DNA of 26,100 bases from Phoronis australis (GCA_002633005.1 NMRA01000793.1:113473-139572); one strand, 5' to 3'. Shown: positions 1 to 9,600, numbered from the stretch's first letter. The notes: generated by a model not told the origin, from the letters alone. Program-made: numbers and translations.

Positions 1-112
1 CTGGCGCGTGACACTTGCAAAATAGCATGAGAAACTATCAAGTGAAATTTGTAAGATTTGTGTCCCTTGGACTTTTTGTTCGTCAACAGGCGTGATTTCA
101 CGTAACTTCCTC

Positions 113-122
113 AAAATGGCGG
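113..122 (+). promoter_or_regulatory. YY1-like AAnATGGCGG element over the start codon
   Basis: The bases AAAATGGCGG fit the YY1 consensus and contain the ATG of the candidate first exon. In animals this arrangement marks a downstream promoter/translation-initiator element. That function is inferred here. Confidence 0.4.
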
Positions 123-209
123 CTAGTGAGAGAAACTCGAGAGAACCGCGAGGTTTTCATTTCGAATATGCTCAAGTTATTTGTAGACTAAATTGTGTCC
201 AGAGTCAGG
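116..209 (+). CDS. Candidate first coding exon of an unidentified gene (partial)
   Basis: An ATG in good Kozak context (A at -3, G at +4) opens 31 codons plus one base, beginning MAASERNSREPRG and continuing FHFEYAQVICRLN. It ends at GGGTATGTG, a good splice donor with GT at 210-211, so the exon would be phase 1. The start lies inside an AAAATGGCGGC motif, a YY1-type element that commonly overlaps the start codon of animal housekeeping genes. Codon content looks coding and no stop intervenes. I do not recognise the protein and could not identify a second exon with confidence; it may lie beyond the repeats downstream. The reading rests on start context plus donor only, so a chance ORF remains possible. 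Confidence 0.5.
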
Positions 210-599
210 GTATGTGTTAATTATAACTTCATGTGCACATATGCATGTTTCATTAGATTTTATTCACTGTATTTTGAAGTGAATATCTTTTTATGGGGAT
301 ACACTATCGCCCCTGTATGCCTGTGCCTAACGCCTTTCAGGCCTAGAGCGGGTTAAGTTCCAATTTCAGTCCGTTCACAGCTTCGCACAACATAACAAGT
401 TCACATTTTCTTCGTCCATTCACAGTTATTCCACGACCCATCTACCATATCTTAAGTTGTTTTAACGTTTTAAGCGGAAAATTCACCATAAGAACTCCAG
501 TAAGTTTTAGCGTGTGTAGCAAAGACTCGGGGCAAAACAAGAGCAATATGGCGGGTTTTGCCCCCTTTCCGGTGACGTCACAGTGACTAACGAGAAACT
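210..599. other. Putative intron/promoter-proximal stretch without a gene
   Basis: Apart from the CRE, nothing coding is seen. If the upstream exon is real, this is the beginning of its first intron. Confidence 0.4.
573..580. promoter_or_regulatory. Perfect CRE palindrome TGACGTCA
   Basis: The 8-bp CREB/ATF palindrome TGACGTCA is intact. It lies about 360 bp downstream of the candidate first-exon donor, beside GC-rich sequence that includes another ATGGCGG. It could be an intronic regulatory site, or it could be a chance match; an 8-mer alone is weak evidence. Confidence 0.3.
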
Positions 600-1165
600 C
601 GCAAGTGCAAAGGTCACCTAATGTTCAAATTGTTGTTTCACCTACATTTTTCAAGGAATTCTTTTCAATTTCAGCAGGCTGGTGCCAGCCAATATGTCAA
701 TCAATCACCCTACTTTACTAAGCAATAGGCCAATCCAACCAGACAAAATAGGTCAAAGGTCATTGAGTGCAAACTCATAGTTTGAGCTAGAGACTTCAAA
801 TTTGCTTGTTTAGTAAATGTGATTGAGTCTGAATTCTAAGGTTTCAGGTCAATTGGTGCAACCATGGGGTCATTAGGTGGATTTTTCTTCTGAAAATTTG
901 ACCAATTAATTCATCTTACATTCTAAAATGTTTAAAGTAATACATCTGTAATTCTTAGCATTAGCCTCACTTTTCATAGAGTTTATACTCGTTTCTTCAT
1001 CGGGACTCACAATGCACCGGAAGGGGTCAATTAGTGCAAAGGTCATCAAATAATCCACATGTAATTCCTCCAACAGTTTTAAAGAATTCTTTTTCAAAAT
1101 AGTAAATGGGTTGTTGTCAACAGCTTCACATAAAAATTCTAGTATTACGCATGCGCAGAGTCCAT
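600..1165 (-). repeat. Inverted single-unit copy of the DR1-motif repeat
   Basis: Read on the minus strand, this segment matches 11365-11912 over almost its whole length. Shared landmarks are the run ending in AAGAATTCTTTAAA, the CAATTGACCCCTTCCGG-type core, the AAAAATGCACCTAATGAC-type core and the TGACCTTTGACCT word. The match stops at about 599, where the host sequence GCAAGTGCAAAGG begins to diverge. A 63-codon minus-strand ORF over 906-1097 is paralleled in the other copy, but there it carries an in-frame TAG after the sixth codon, so I treat it as repeat sequence and not a gene. Confidence 0.85.
750..762 (+). promoter_or_regulatory. Perfect DR1 nuclear-receptor motif within repeat
   Basis: AGGTCAAAGGTCA is two AGGTCA half-sites spaced by one base, the consensus bound by HNF4, COUP-TF and RXR heterodimers in animals. 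The same 13-mer occurs at the corresponding place in two units of the array near 11.7-12.2 kb. Binding is inferred. Confidence 0.5.
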
Positions 1166-2340
1166 TATTGTAATCTTTCTAGTTTGGATAAGAAGCGCAC
1201 GCGGGAGTTTTCAGGCTTAATATCATCTTTTTTCATTTAAATTCACAAAAATGAAACTCAGAAGTTGGGAGGTCCACGGGGGCATTTTTCAAATCATCTA
1301 AAGCTATTTCCAGTCCAATTCTCTGCTGGGGATTTCGTTTGACTAAATTTAAAACTGACGGCCAAAGGCATCGGTTTCAACTGCGCAATTCATAAAAATT
1401 CGTTCTAATATTTAAATCTAAGAATGCTGAATAAAAAGTGTTAGACCAGTGTTGATTCATGTTTAAATTCATAATAAAGAATCACATTCATTAAGCTCAA
1501 TACCACAAAAGTCATGTTAAACAGTTAGCGCACCAGAGAGGTCTGACGTTCGATTTACAGGATGTTTTTACTTTGTAAACTTGCGTACTCCAGCTCCCTG
1601 CTAAAATTGTTACCTAGCCAATGAAAAACGCCGTAACAGTTGTATTTCGCTGTACCAAGGCCCTCAGTGTGATCCCAGGGAACCAAGTAAAGATTTCAGA
1701 GCAAAAAATTGTCTACCTTTCCCCAGCGTTCTATGGTTACATGTGTATAATGGAAGCGAGGGCTCTTAAAATCGGACAACGAATTTTAATTTCCACTTTT
1801 CATGCAGAATTTTCCATTGAATAAACAATCTTCCTCCAAATTACAGAAATGTTACCTTACTTTCTTGTAAAATCAACCTTCACACTCCATCATTGGGCCT
1901 ATCCCATGGGCTCAAAGACAGAAAACTGGCCGTCTCTTGCCAGTGCTGTCCACTTTGAATGGAGTGAGTTGAACTCAAGACTGAAAGCCAACGTAGCGTG
2001 GAGTATGTAAATGATGTTGAATTCCGAGTAACCCATTAAAATTTGGATACTGGGTGTTTCTACAACTATTCATGTGAGTTTTATTTCAAAAAATACTTTT
2101 TCACGCGCGTTACTTTTTAACTTGATCATTCCACTCGGCTAAATCGCCGATCTAAAAACAAAATGATGGACTTCTACCATGATCCTAATACATGTAGGAT
2201 TGAATTGATTAAAATGACGCTGATGATTGATTTTTAGTCTAAATAGGATTGAATGCAGTAAAGAGGATTGAATTTACTGGTTTTTACATTTTCCATCCGT
2301 TGGAAATAAATAATTCTTCTTGACATGCGTGTTTTCATTA
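1166..2340. other. No gene recognised
   Basis: The longest open stretch is 67 codons at 1621-1824 with an ATG. It has no recognisable domain, no splice context and no neighbour that supports it. The rest is AT-rich unique-looking DNA. Sequence near 2195-2275 repeats the short word AGGATTGAAT. Confidence 0.5.
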
Positions 2341-2359
2341 AGCAGGTGTGACCTATTCA

Positions 2360-2494
2360 CAGCTGGTTAGCATACCCAGAACAGTAACGGTTACCTTTAA
2401 TTCAGTGAGGTGTTATGTAATCACTACCCACAGCTGGTTATCATACCCAGAACAGTAACCTTTAATTCTGTGAGGTGTTATGTAATCACTACCC
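2360..2494. repeat. Tandem doublet, period 71 bp
   Basis: Two adjacent copies begin CAGCTGGTTA at 2360 and 2431 and end GTAATCACTACCC. The second lacks 7 bases (within GTAACGGTTACC of the first) and has two or so substitutions. Only two copies are present. Confidence 0.9.
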
Positions 2495-3386
2495 GCACCC
2501 ACTGAACAAACATTTGCTTAGAGCTTGGGTTTTAGACTTGATTTAAATTGATTTTGAACTCCTTAGAAAACAGCCTGAAGCAACTAAGATTTGATCTTAC
2601 TCAAGTGGAGTGATCGCATTCCAGTTAGTCACAATAAATCAGTTCTCATAGAGATTTTATGGAAGGTGGTCAATCTGGAAGTTCAGCTAGTGTGGTTAAC
2701 ATATTAGAAAGTTTTATTTGAAAAATGACTAACATGTATCAAATTTTTCATGTTAATCTCATGTAATGGTGTATTTGTTGTCAAGTTGGCATTTCAGAAT
2801 TTTCTGAAATTCAAACTACTGTAGTTCGCATTGTATTTTTGCGGTTTGCGGGCGTTATTGAATTTTGTCTCTCCTCATGACTGTTAGTGCTACTTGTATC
2901 TGATGTTGGAGTTTTAGTTGTCAGCATGTTACTTCTAACCAGTTATTTGTGTTCTTAAAGGGGACTGTCACAGGTTTTTCATGATTATTTTTGTGGGCAC
3001 ACGGTTACAGCAAGGTAGCGACAGCAAGTTGATGGAGAGCAGCATAAAAACTAATACAGTCGTTGAGTTTCTACTGACAAACAAAGTTTATTAACTCTAA
3101 CTACATTATAAATAGTCAACAGAAACACGTGTGGTTGTCAGTGCAAAACAACAACAATATTGAAAGATCCGTTGATTTCATCCAAATCATAAACATGAAT
3201 GGAGTATGGACAGCTGTCCGGCATACGGGGTTTCAGAGTGGGCACTGGTCAGTGACATAGTAAACAAAAACACGAGGATGTCCCGGAATTGTTGAATAAC
3301 ATAAACTGTTTTGTTGGGAGAGTTGCACGTTATAGGAAATTATGAAACTTGCACTTCATGAGAATTCATGACAATTTTCATAAAAA
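2495..3386. other. No gene recognised; likely 5' flank of the RAG1-like relic
   Basis: No open frame with coding character is seen. TTAAAGGGGACTGTCACAG at about 2956 resembles the terminus of TTAA-targeting elements. I found no matching opposite end, so no element is called. The 5' terminus of the RAG1-like transposon should lie here, but I could not recognise a heptamer-like inverted repeat. Confidence 0.35.
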
Positions 3387-3623
3387 ATGTCAGACATGCA
3401 TGACGATTTTCACCAACAAACCATTTCTTACCTCTGCCTTATCTGTCTCGGTAAGTTATGTCTTTCAAAAGGTAAACAAAAATTTTTTTCATGCAGTGAA
3501 TACACTGACCCTATTGCTTTTCATTTTGAAATAGACATCCGCTCTGATGACCGTAATAGGCATTCAGAATACTTTTGTTCTAAATGTTATCATTCAGTAT
3601 TGCCAGTGCTAAACGAAGACTAG
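3387..3623 (+). pseudogene. RAG1-like block 1: N-terminal Cys4 zinc region
   Basis: The 78-codon open segment has CLIC at residues 17-20 and CSKC at 64-67, with FHFEIDIRSD at residues 45-54 and HSEYFC just before the second pair. This spacing and the IDIRxD...H...FCxxC signature match the non-core central region of RAG1. A ZAD-type Cys4 domain is the main alternative. The frame ends at TAG 3621-3623. Homology resumes in a different frame downstream, so at least one frameshift lies between. Confidence 0.65.
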
Positions 3624-3678
3624 TTCCGGATACTGCATTACAGAAACAACGGAATTTTGGACAGTGTAATGACAAACT

Positions 3679-3948
3679 GTGGGGAAAAATCAAGCAAACA
3701 AGCAATTGTCAGATTGCGAGATATGTCAACTTGTACAAAATTCAATGAAGGGTGGACGCCCAATGAAAAATAGAGCAAAACCTTTAAAGACATTTGAGTT
3801 ACCCCAGGACAAAAGTGTCAACATATTCCAGAGCCTTTTTTCTTCTGCACATAACACTAAAATAACTAATTTTGTCATTAGTGAAAAGTACTCCGAAATT
3901 GAAAAGTCCAATTTTACGTACAAACAGACATACGTTATGAAAATGTGA
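3679..3948 (+). pseudogene. RAG1-like block 2: CxxC-basic segment
   Basis: This frame reads SDCEICQLVQNSMKGGRP near its start. It places a CxxC followed by a basic stretch just after the Cys4 block, as in RAG1, where a Cys-x-x-Cys and Arg/Lys-rich region follow. The upstream frame is closed by TGA at 3670-3672, so there is no genuine start here and GTG 3679 is only the beginning of the open stretch. The block closes at 3946-3948, where GTGAGT also resembles a splice donor. Confidence 0.55.
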
Positions 3949-3986
3949 GTGCAGTTAGTTTAAATTTTAGAACTATGCATATGACA

Positions 3987-4154
3987 TTGCAGTTAAAGTG
4001 TACAAAATGTTTTGATGAATATGAGCATCAACATACAAACATTCATGATTGAGCCATCCCTGGGTTATCAAATGGCCAATTCCAAACAGTAGCACAATCC
4101 AACATGTCTGGGGCCCGGAATTTGACTGCCTCAGAAACGGAAATGGCAAATCGG
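3987..4154 (+). pseudogene. RAG1-like block 3: CTKCFDEYEHQH segment
   Basis: The frame gives KCTKCFDEYEHQHTNIHD, then a TGA, then NLTASETEMANR, and closes with TGA at 4155-4157. The C-x2-C...H-x-H pattern suggests a remnant of the zinc-binding region between the N-terminal block and the core. Assignment rests on position and composition. Confidence 0.45.
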
Positions 4155-4290
4155 TGATGATGTTGAAAGTCAAAACGAAAGGACAGGTATAAATGTGTTA
4201 CAGTAGTACCATGTTTTAATTTGTTTTCGTTATATAACTATATTTGAATTATTATACAATAATTAGACTTCAGCATTATGCTTCTTTGAC

Positions 4291-4418
4291 CAGGGGCGTA
4301 TCCAGAATTTTTAGTTAGGGAGGGGGGCAGGACAGAGTATTAGCCAGGATTTTACCCGTCAGACATTCGCACTCCCGAACTGCCAAATGGAATGTGGGAG
4401 AATTTTAGTCCGCCACTG
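4291..4418. mobile_element. 128-bp MITE, hAT-like termini, TSD TTGAC
   Basis: The left end is CAGGGGCGTATCCAGAATTT and the right end, reverse-complemented, is CAGTGGCGGACTAAAATT, forming imperfect terminal inverted repeats. The 5-bp direct repeat TTGAC flanks it at 4286-4290 and 4419-4423. It has no coding capacity, so it would depend on a transposase encoded elsewhere. It lies inside the RAG1-like relic between blocks 3 and 4. Confidence 0.85.
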
Positions 4419-4423
4419 TTGAC

Positions 4424-4866
4424 GAGCTTAAATTAAATGCCAACTATTTCACTTGCAGCCTATTTATTTCACTAGTCACCAAACCGAGGAAATGATCATC
4501 CCTCTGTCTATCTTCTCTAAAGAAAAGAAGGGCACGTGAGATTGATTCTGGTCGCCAAATAATGGCAGGAGACAACGAAACATCCACACAAAAGGCTTCA
4601 GAGATGAACGCGTTGTCAAAAAACGCAAACGGCTATTTGTGAAAAAGTCGGCATAAGTGCGCAGTCAAAAAAAATCCGCAAGACTTGGACTTGCTATATA
4701 CAATCATATGCCAACATTACTTGGAGCCAAAAAAGAAAAATCACGCAGATGCTGACAACAATTGGTATTGCGGAAGTTGCAGAAAAAAGTGTGAGAAAGG
4801 CTTGCCGAGTGATTTTGACGAAATTTCCAAGAGGTTTTGCCCATGTCATCACTCTGAGAGCAGTGT
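4424..4866 (+). pseudogene. RAG1-like block 4: basic linker before the core
   Basis: Two overlapping frames carry coding-like peptide. One contains SLKKRRAREIDSGRQIMAGD around 4510-4575. The next, in another frame, contains AICEKVGIS, ITWSQKRKITQMLTTIG and EVAEKSVRKACRV up to the TAG at 4864-4866. Their order fits the region ahead of a RAG1-like core. A third frame is also open here (Cys-rich, 4685-4894), so frame choice is uncertain. Confidence 0.4.
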
Positions 4867-5105
4867 AGGATTTGTTTTCTCACATGAACCATAAAAACGA
4901 TCTTTTTTGCCGAAAAACTCTACGTATCTAAAACTTTCAACCACATGACGCAACTTATGTAAAAACAGGCTTGTGCAAGGTTAAGTAATTCAACTACTTT
5001 TTGTTAATAGTTTTATTTTATGCTTAACTATTGTAAATCGCATTCAGGTGAAAACAGACATTTTGAGTTTCCGGACATCGAGAATCCCAACAGTGTAAAT
5101 TGCGT

Positions 5106-5302
5106 GATTATAAAATCAGCTCCCTTTTTGAGTTGGAAGAAATATATTTGAACAAATATTATGATCATAGCCTTTTATATTGGAATGGTGGCATGCCACA
5201 TGATGAAATTTGAATTAAAATAGGAGGTTATAAAGGTGGAGGTAGTTTCAAACTTAGCTTTCAAATTTGTTACACTAAACATCCTAATTCCAAGATAAAA
5301 CT
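5106..5302 (+). pseudogene. RAG1-like block 5: KIGG(D)-type first catalytic block
   Basis: The frame from 5106 reads SSLFELEEIYLNKYYD, then LLYWNGGMPHDEI, a TGA at 5211-5213, and IKIGGYKGGGSFKLSFQI. In related invertebrate proteins I recall the motif as KIGGDxGGGSFK, in which the aspartate would be the first acidic catalytic residue. Here the codon at 5229-5231 is TAT (Tyr). The TGA falls where I would expect Trp. Both changes would inactivate the enzyme. Confidence 0.65.
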
Positions 5303-5720
5303 ATTATAGTCTTTGCTTGTTTTGAAGCACTGGACTACATGTATTAAATTAATTTAGATTTAGCTTTGAGTTAGTATAAAAACCAAATTGAAGAATTGTC
5401 TAAACTCACATGGAAAAATAAACAAATTGTTGTTCATGGATTAGGGGATTGAGAATATATGTCAGAAGCTAATGAAATCGCAGGTGCCAGTGGAACATAC
5501 ACTTGTTTCCCTTGCATGACTGATCGGCACAGTTTACAAATTAAATTGCTATAAAGAGGTAATGGCCGTAGTCGATTAATTGCGCATCTGAAACATGATT
5601 ATGAATGTTTTTGGAAGAGTCCAGGGGTAATAATTTAAAGCAAAGTCGATAGCATAATGTACATGTAGTGTATGAACTGATTTATTAAGTACCTCTGTAC
5701 ATGTATTGTTATTCCTTATT
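5303..5720 (+). pseudogene. RAG1-like block 6: GD...GASG-x-Y-x-C-x-x-C block
   Basis: In the frame starting at 5303 the peptide contains VFACFEALDY, YKNQIEELSKLTW, KQIVVHGLGD, EYMSEANEIAGASG and TYTCFPCMTDRH. The GLGD...ASG...C-x-x-C arrangement parallels the RAG1 core around its second catalytic aspartate and following zinc cysteines. In-frame stops occur at 5345-5347, 5372-5374, 5450-5452 (directly after GD) and 5552-5554. A one-base shift near 5609-5613 moves the rest (KHDYECF, then EESRGNNLKQSR) to another frame. Confidence 0.68.
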
Positions 5721-5735
5721 TACACATAACGTAAG

Positions 5736-5967
5736 GAGTGATCAAAAAGCATCATGATTTGCTTGAAATTGAGTGTCATGAAATTGATGAAGAGTTAGCG
5801 AGGAATAACACTAGAAAACAGCATATTCAGCAAAGACTAAATGAACTTAAAGCACAGTTAAAAGGGGAATATCCAAATGCAAATTTATCCTATGGAGAAG
5901 GTCATGTAACCAAACATTTTGATGTTGTACTAAAGCAACTTGGAACAGATAGACAAGCCTATCACCG
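5736..5967 (+). pseudogene. RAG1-like block 7: IEC..ID.EL and RQAYH region
   Basis: The segment reads KKHHDLLEIECHEIDEEL, a helical Arg/Gln-rich stretch, then HVTKHFDVVLKQLGTDRQAYH. The open frame has no ATG start; it continues homology from the previous block through a frameshift near 5730. Its end, ACCGGTAAGTC, looks like a splice donor. However, homologous peptide continues immediately in the next frame (GKSFIGNYC), so a one-base insertion explains it better than an intron. Confidence 0.65.
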
Positions 5968-6620
5968 GTAAGTCATTCATTGGCAATTATTGCAGTATGT
6001 ACATAACTGAATCTGTATACTCAGTGTTTTTCAATTCAACTGTGAACAAAACACAGACACTGACAACAAACATGCGTATAATAACTACATAGCAGTGGCA
6101 ATTATATTATTACATTTTCCAAACTGACCAAACTGTATTGCCGTGTTCATAAAAGCCTGTCACATAGTAATTACATGTCGAATGAAGCAATAGACAATGC
6201 TCACTTGTCTATTTGAAAATACTTGAAATATTATAGATGTGCATTCTCTGATTCTCACATTTTTATTTAAGCAGCACCTGTTGGAGGATTATGTTATACC
6301 ATTTTAAGGGAAACCAGATTCGGGTTAGGACTGCTTGGCATGGGCACACCCAGGGGCTCGGGAATTGGACAAAAGGCCCGCCTCGGGGAACAAAAACTCC
6401 GAGTAAACTAGACAAAAGTCCACGAAATCCACGGGAATTCAGCGCGGATGCACGGTTTGTGGGCCTGAACCTAGTGGCCCCGTTTTTTTAGTCCTTTAGT
6501 CCTCGTTGATTTTTTTCATTGAAAAGTGCACATATCGAAAAATTCGAGCCCCCCCCCTTATATTTTAGGCTGGGTGCGCGTATGCTTGGAGAGCAAGATG
6601 AGAAAAACTCACCTGGTCTC
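5967..6620 (+). pseudogene. RAG1-like block 8: C-terminal part, split by a MITE
   Basis: From 5967 the frame gives GKSFIGNYCSMYITE. Another frame over 6115-6213 gives KLYCRVHKSLSHSN and NEAIDNAHLSI, followed after a TGA by KYYRCAFSD. Then KQHLLEDYVIPF occupies 6269-6304, and FGLGLLG leads to the insertion of the element 6339-6584. Removing that element and one copy of its target duplication restores LLG-EQ, the expected glutamate-containing motif near the third catalytic position. Beyond about 6620 I no longer see homology. Confidence 0.6.
6339..6584. mobile_element. 246-bp MITE, TSD CTTGG, inside the RAG1-like relic
   Basis: The ends are CATGGGCACACCCAG and, reverse-complemented, CATACGCGCACCCAG. 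The 5-bp duplication CTTGG flanks it at 6334-6338 and 6585-6589. Its interior is shared with 16163-16415, including GACAAAAGTC, a TCCACATA-type segment and ATTCGAGCCCC. It splits the RAG1-like reading frame within a glycine codon, showing that it arrived after the transposase copy. Confidence 0.85.
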
Positions 6621-9600
6621 TAACAGTACAGCTCTCGGACTGCTGTTTATAACTTAGAAAGTGTCAACTTACCGACTCCCTGCAGACTGGTAGCCAGGGG
6701 GGTTCGGGGGGTTCGATTGAACTCCCCCCGGCGGAAATGATCCAGCTCCGATCTATCCGTTAAAGATGGGATATAGGTGGACAACAACAACAAAATTGTT
6801 GCAGTTACTGGTACTACTAACTACCATGATAACTAAGTCACTAATAATTTTGAATTTAGTTCACGTAATTATGTGGCCGTACCCGGTCAAATTTGTCTGA
6901 ATGGTGCTTGATGATAGATCGTGCACATACCGGGAATAATACGCTTACAAGGAAGTCACGCGTTTCTAAAAATATGCGGAAATTTTCACCGCTCGTCCTT
7001 CTGAGCGACTTGTACCAGGATCAAAGAGGGCGCGGCGGCGCCGGAATCAGGTACAGTTGTGATGACCGCATTGCCCAATGCAAGCAAGACCCAAGTAAAT
7101 ATAATTTACCGACCATAAACTGTATTAAACATCTCTGACTGTAACTAATGGCGAAATTTCAAAATGCATTAACCACTAATTTTCGTTATAAACGTAAACC
7201 ACGGCGGTATTCAGCTGGAAAAAAACAACCAAGTACGGTTTTTGATTTTTAAAAATCGATGAACTAATAATCTAAAAACTACAACTATTTGGTACGATTT
7301 CAGATAAACAACCGCGCGTATTGACATACTCGGTGGATATAAAAACGCTGATCAGAGTTAACAATATCACATGGATTCATTTTTTAATATTCTTTCAATC
7401 TCGTTTAACCAGATTTCTGACCAGGAAACAGTTGCTGTGCACACTTCATTTTTTATTGCAGAGAAAGACCTAGAATAGTTATATAGTGAGTGCCGACGAA
7501 ATTGTACAGAGATACCAAATCTTCAGTTTGGTTATCACCATGTTTGCACTTTTGTACATATTTTATGATCTGAGTTCTAATAAAGATTAAACTTTAATGA
7601 CACGTGAAATGTTTAGTGTACCTGTAATGTGGTAAGTTTAGGGATGGACTCACAATGAACTTAAGTAATTAACTTTAGCTGGCGATCAAATCTACCTCTG
7701 TTTGGTACTTCAATGTCAAAATTTAGATAAAAAGTTATCAACCCCTTCCCGGTAAGAAAAAAAAACAAGTGGGCAGAAGCATTAAAAATTAAATGAAGAA
7801 AACCAATATGAAACTTATCGTTTTTTTAGGAAATAGTCCTTTGGGAAGATAAACACAAGTTGACTTTTTTAGTCATTTGTAATGTACCAAGTTAGAACTA
7901 CTCGTCAGAGTTGCAAGCTGTAACTCTGCAAATGTCAGAGAATACCAACTCGGGGGTACTAACAACAACCATTGTTGAGACAGTAATGCTAGCATTTACC
8001 TTTCCACTTCATTAGCTCAGATCTACATCAACACAAAGGGCGTGCTGAATAGGCCTCGTAAAAGTTGTATGGGGCTTAGGGAATCAGAGCGGTCACCGGT
8101 GTAAACGAGAAATCCTTTCCGAAAACTCTACTGTGTCGACGTTTGTAAAATATCAAAGGTCCACTGTACAAGAAATTCGAACCACTCCCTGCGCAATGAT
8201 GGCTACGGGCCTGCCCTGTTATCACTACTAGTAGTAATAGTGAACATTGGAACTTCACACCCAGCCTAGTATTCTCTACACGCTATCAATGCATTTTTAT
8301 AAAATACTTAAAGACTTATCGTTAAAATATACAAAAACAACACAAAAAACAGTGTATGAGATGACATCGATTTTTTTCTACATCCAATATTCATGATTTT
8401 ACAAAATAGGCCTAATAAGTTGATGTGAAGGTGGTGTATGAATACAAACATTGTAGTAATTTTCATTACAGACTTTGGCGTTTTAATAAAAGCTTTTCAG
8501 TTTCATTGATGCACTTTCGAGAGCGTCATGATATTTTCGTAATAGTGGATGTACAGCTATATCATATATTGAGAACTTTTTCAGTTGCGCAAGTATATGC
8601 CCTTGTTTAAGATGGCCAAGCAGACGTCACTGGTGTCATCCATTTAAATGAACACCTGTGAGTAGAACAAGACACAAGATAATGGCAGATTTCAATAAAG
8701 TTGGCAACAATTGTCAAGGGAATCTTAGACATTGTTATCCTCTCTCACTAAGTCTTGATCAGCTATAAAATCGCACTTTTGTTTGATTCTTATTAGAGCA
8801 AATAAAAGTATCTCTGGCCTTAAAAGTGGCAGTCCCACGTGGTCATCTGGTTGTTTCCTACTCTTTTATTTTAGATTTTGTTGCAGGGAACACGTCTAAA
8901 ATCTGAAAAGCTACATTTCTCTGAAAAAAGCTAAACTCTGAAGTTTCTAAAGAGCTTTCTATAAATTAAAACAATTTGGCTATGGGAAAAAGTTCACTAA
9001 TAAAATTCAATGCCAGTCAAAATTCCAACTGCTTAATACTTTATCAACTTATGAATAATGAGAACAAAAAAATATTAATTTACAAGCGACATTTAAAAAA
9101 CTTGTTGTTGAAAAAAAGAAGAATACTCCACTCTATATGAAACTTGAACAACTCAGATTATTCAAGCGCAAAAATAATTTCCTCGGTTTTTTGGACGTAA
9201 AGTCCTACTTAGGTCAGATTCTTCTGCATGTTAATCAAACTTGTGCATTACCACAATATTGTAATTTTGTCATAATTGTTCATTTGTTTGGGTTTGTTTT
9301 GGACTACTAGAGTCTGCCTGTCATCACTCAAAAGTCCCTCAGACCCTATGTTGGTGCCAGGCATGACATGGTTTTCAAACTGGTCTTGTTATCTCTTAGT
9401 TTCCTAAGTTGTCTCTTATTGAATCATAACTGTTCGCTTTGGATTTACTTTTATGTTAGCACAGCAAAAGATTTCAGATATGCTTCTGTCAACTTGCTTT
9501 GTTTTCTGTCGAGTAACTTCTATGGCCCATCCAGCCTGAGTTTCCATGTGATGTCAGTACTGCTCTTTTCTGTAGTAAGCATGTTGATGTCGCAGACCAA

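Larger units (their letters stand above)
3387..6620 (+). pseudogene. Degenerate RAG1-like (N-RAG-TP-type) DNA transposase
   Basis: Successive conserved blocks in three frames follow one collinear order. First comes an N-terminal Cys4 region like the central domain of vertebrate RAG1 and a CxxC-basic block. Then come IKIGGYKGGGSFK, a GD...GASGTYTCFPC block, IECHEIDEEL, LGTDRQAYH, GKSFIGNYC, KQHLLEDYVIPF and FGLGLLG. RAG1 and its transposon relatives are RNase H-fold DDE recombinases acting on DNA in the nucleus. N-RAG-TP elements of molluscs are described as carrying a RAG1-type N terminus, and this copy fits that. At least six in-frame stops and at least five frameshifts break it, and two MITEs interrupt it. 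No RAG2-like gene is visible. Terminal inverted repeats were not found. An alternative is a domesticated gene with unusual introns, but stops inside conserved motifs argue against that. Confidence 0.72.

Noticed and set aside
906-1097. 63-codon minus-strand ORF (MKKNSLKLLEELHVDYL...)
   Set aside because: The related copy at about 11415 has an in-frame TAG after six codons, and the segment is part of a repeat unit.
2956-2975. TTAA-AGGGGACTGTCACAG as a piggyBac/Kolobok-type terminus
   Set aside because: No matching opposite terminus ending in TTAA was found in the window.
3450-3992. Apparent 46-47 bp introns with GTAAGT/GTGAGT and CAG ends
   Set aside because: The first interval reads through in frame with plausible peptide, and both are shorter than usual animal introns. 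Frameshift decay explains the rest more simply.
4685-4894. Cys-rich frame (WYCGSCRKKCEKG) as an independent zinc protein
   Set aside because: Another frame over the same DNA fits the expected basic pre-core region better; the Cys-rich reading has no neighbouring support.
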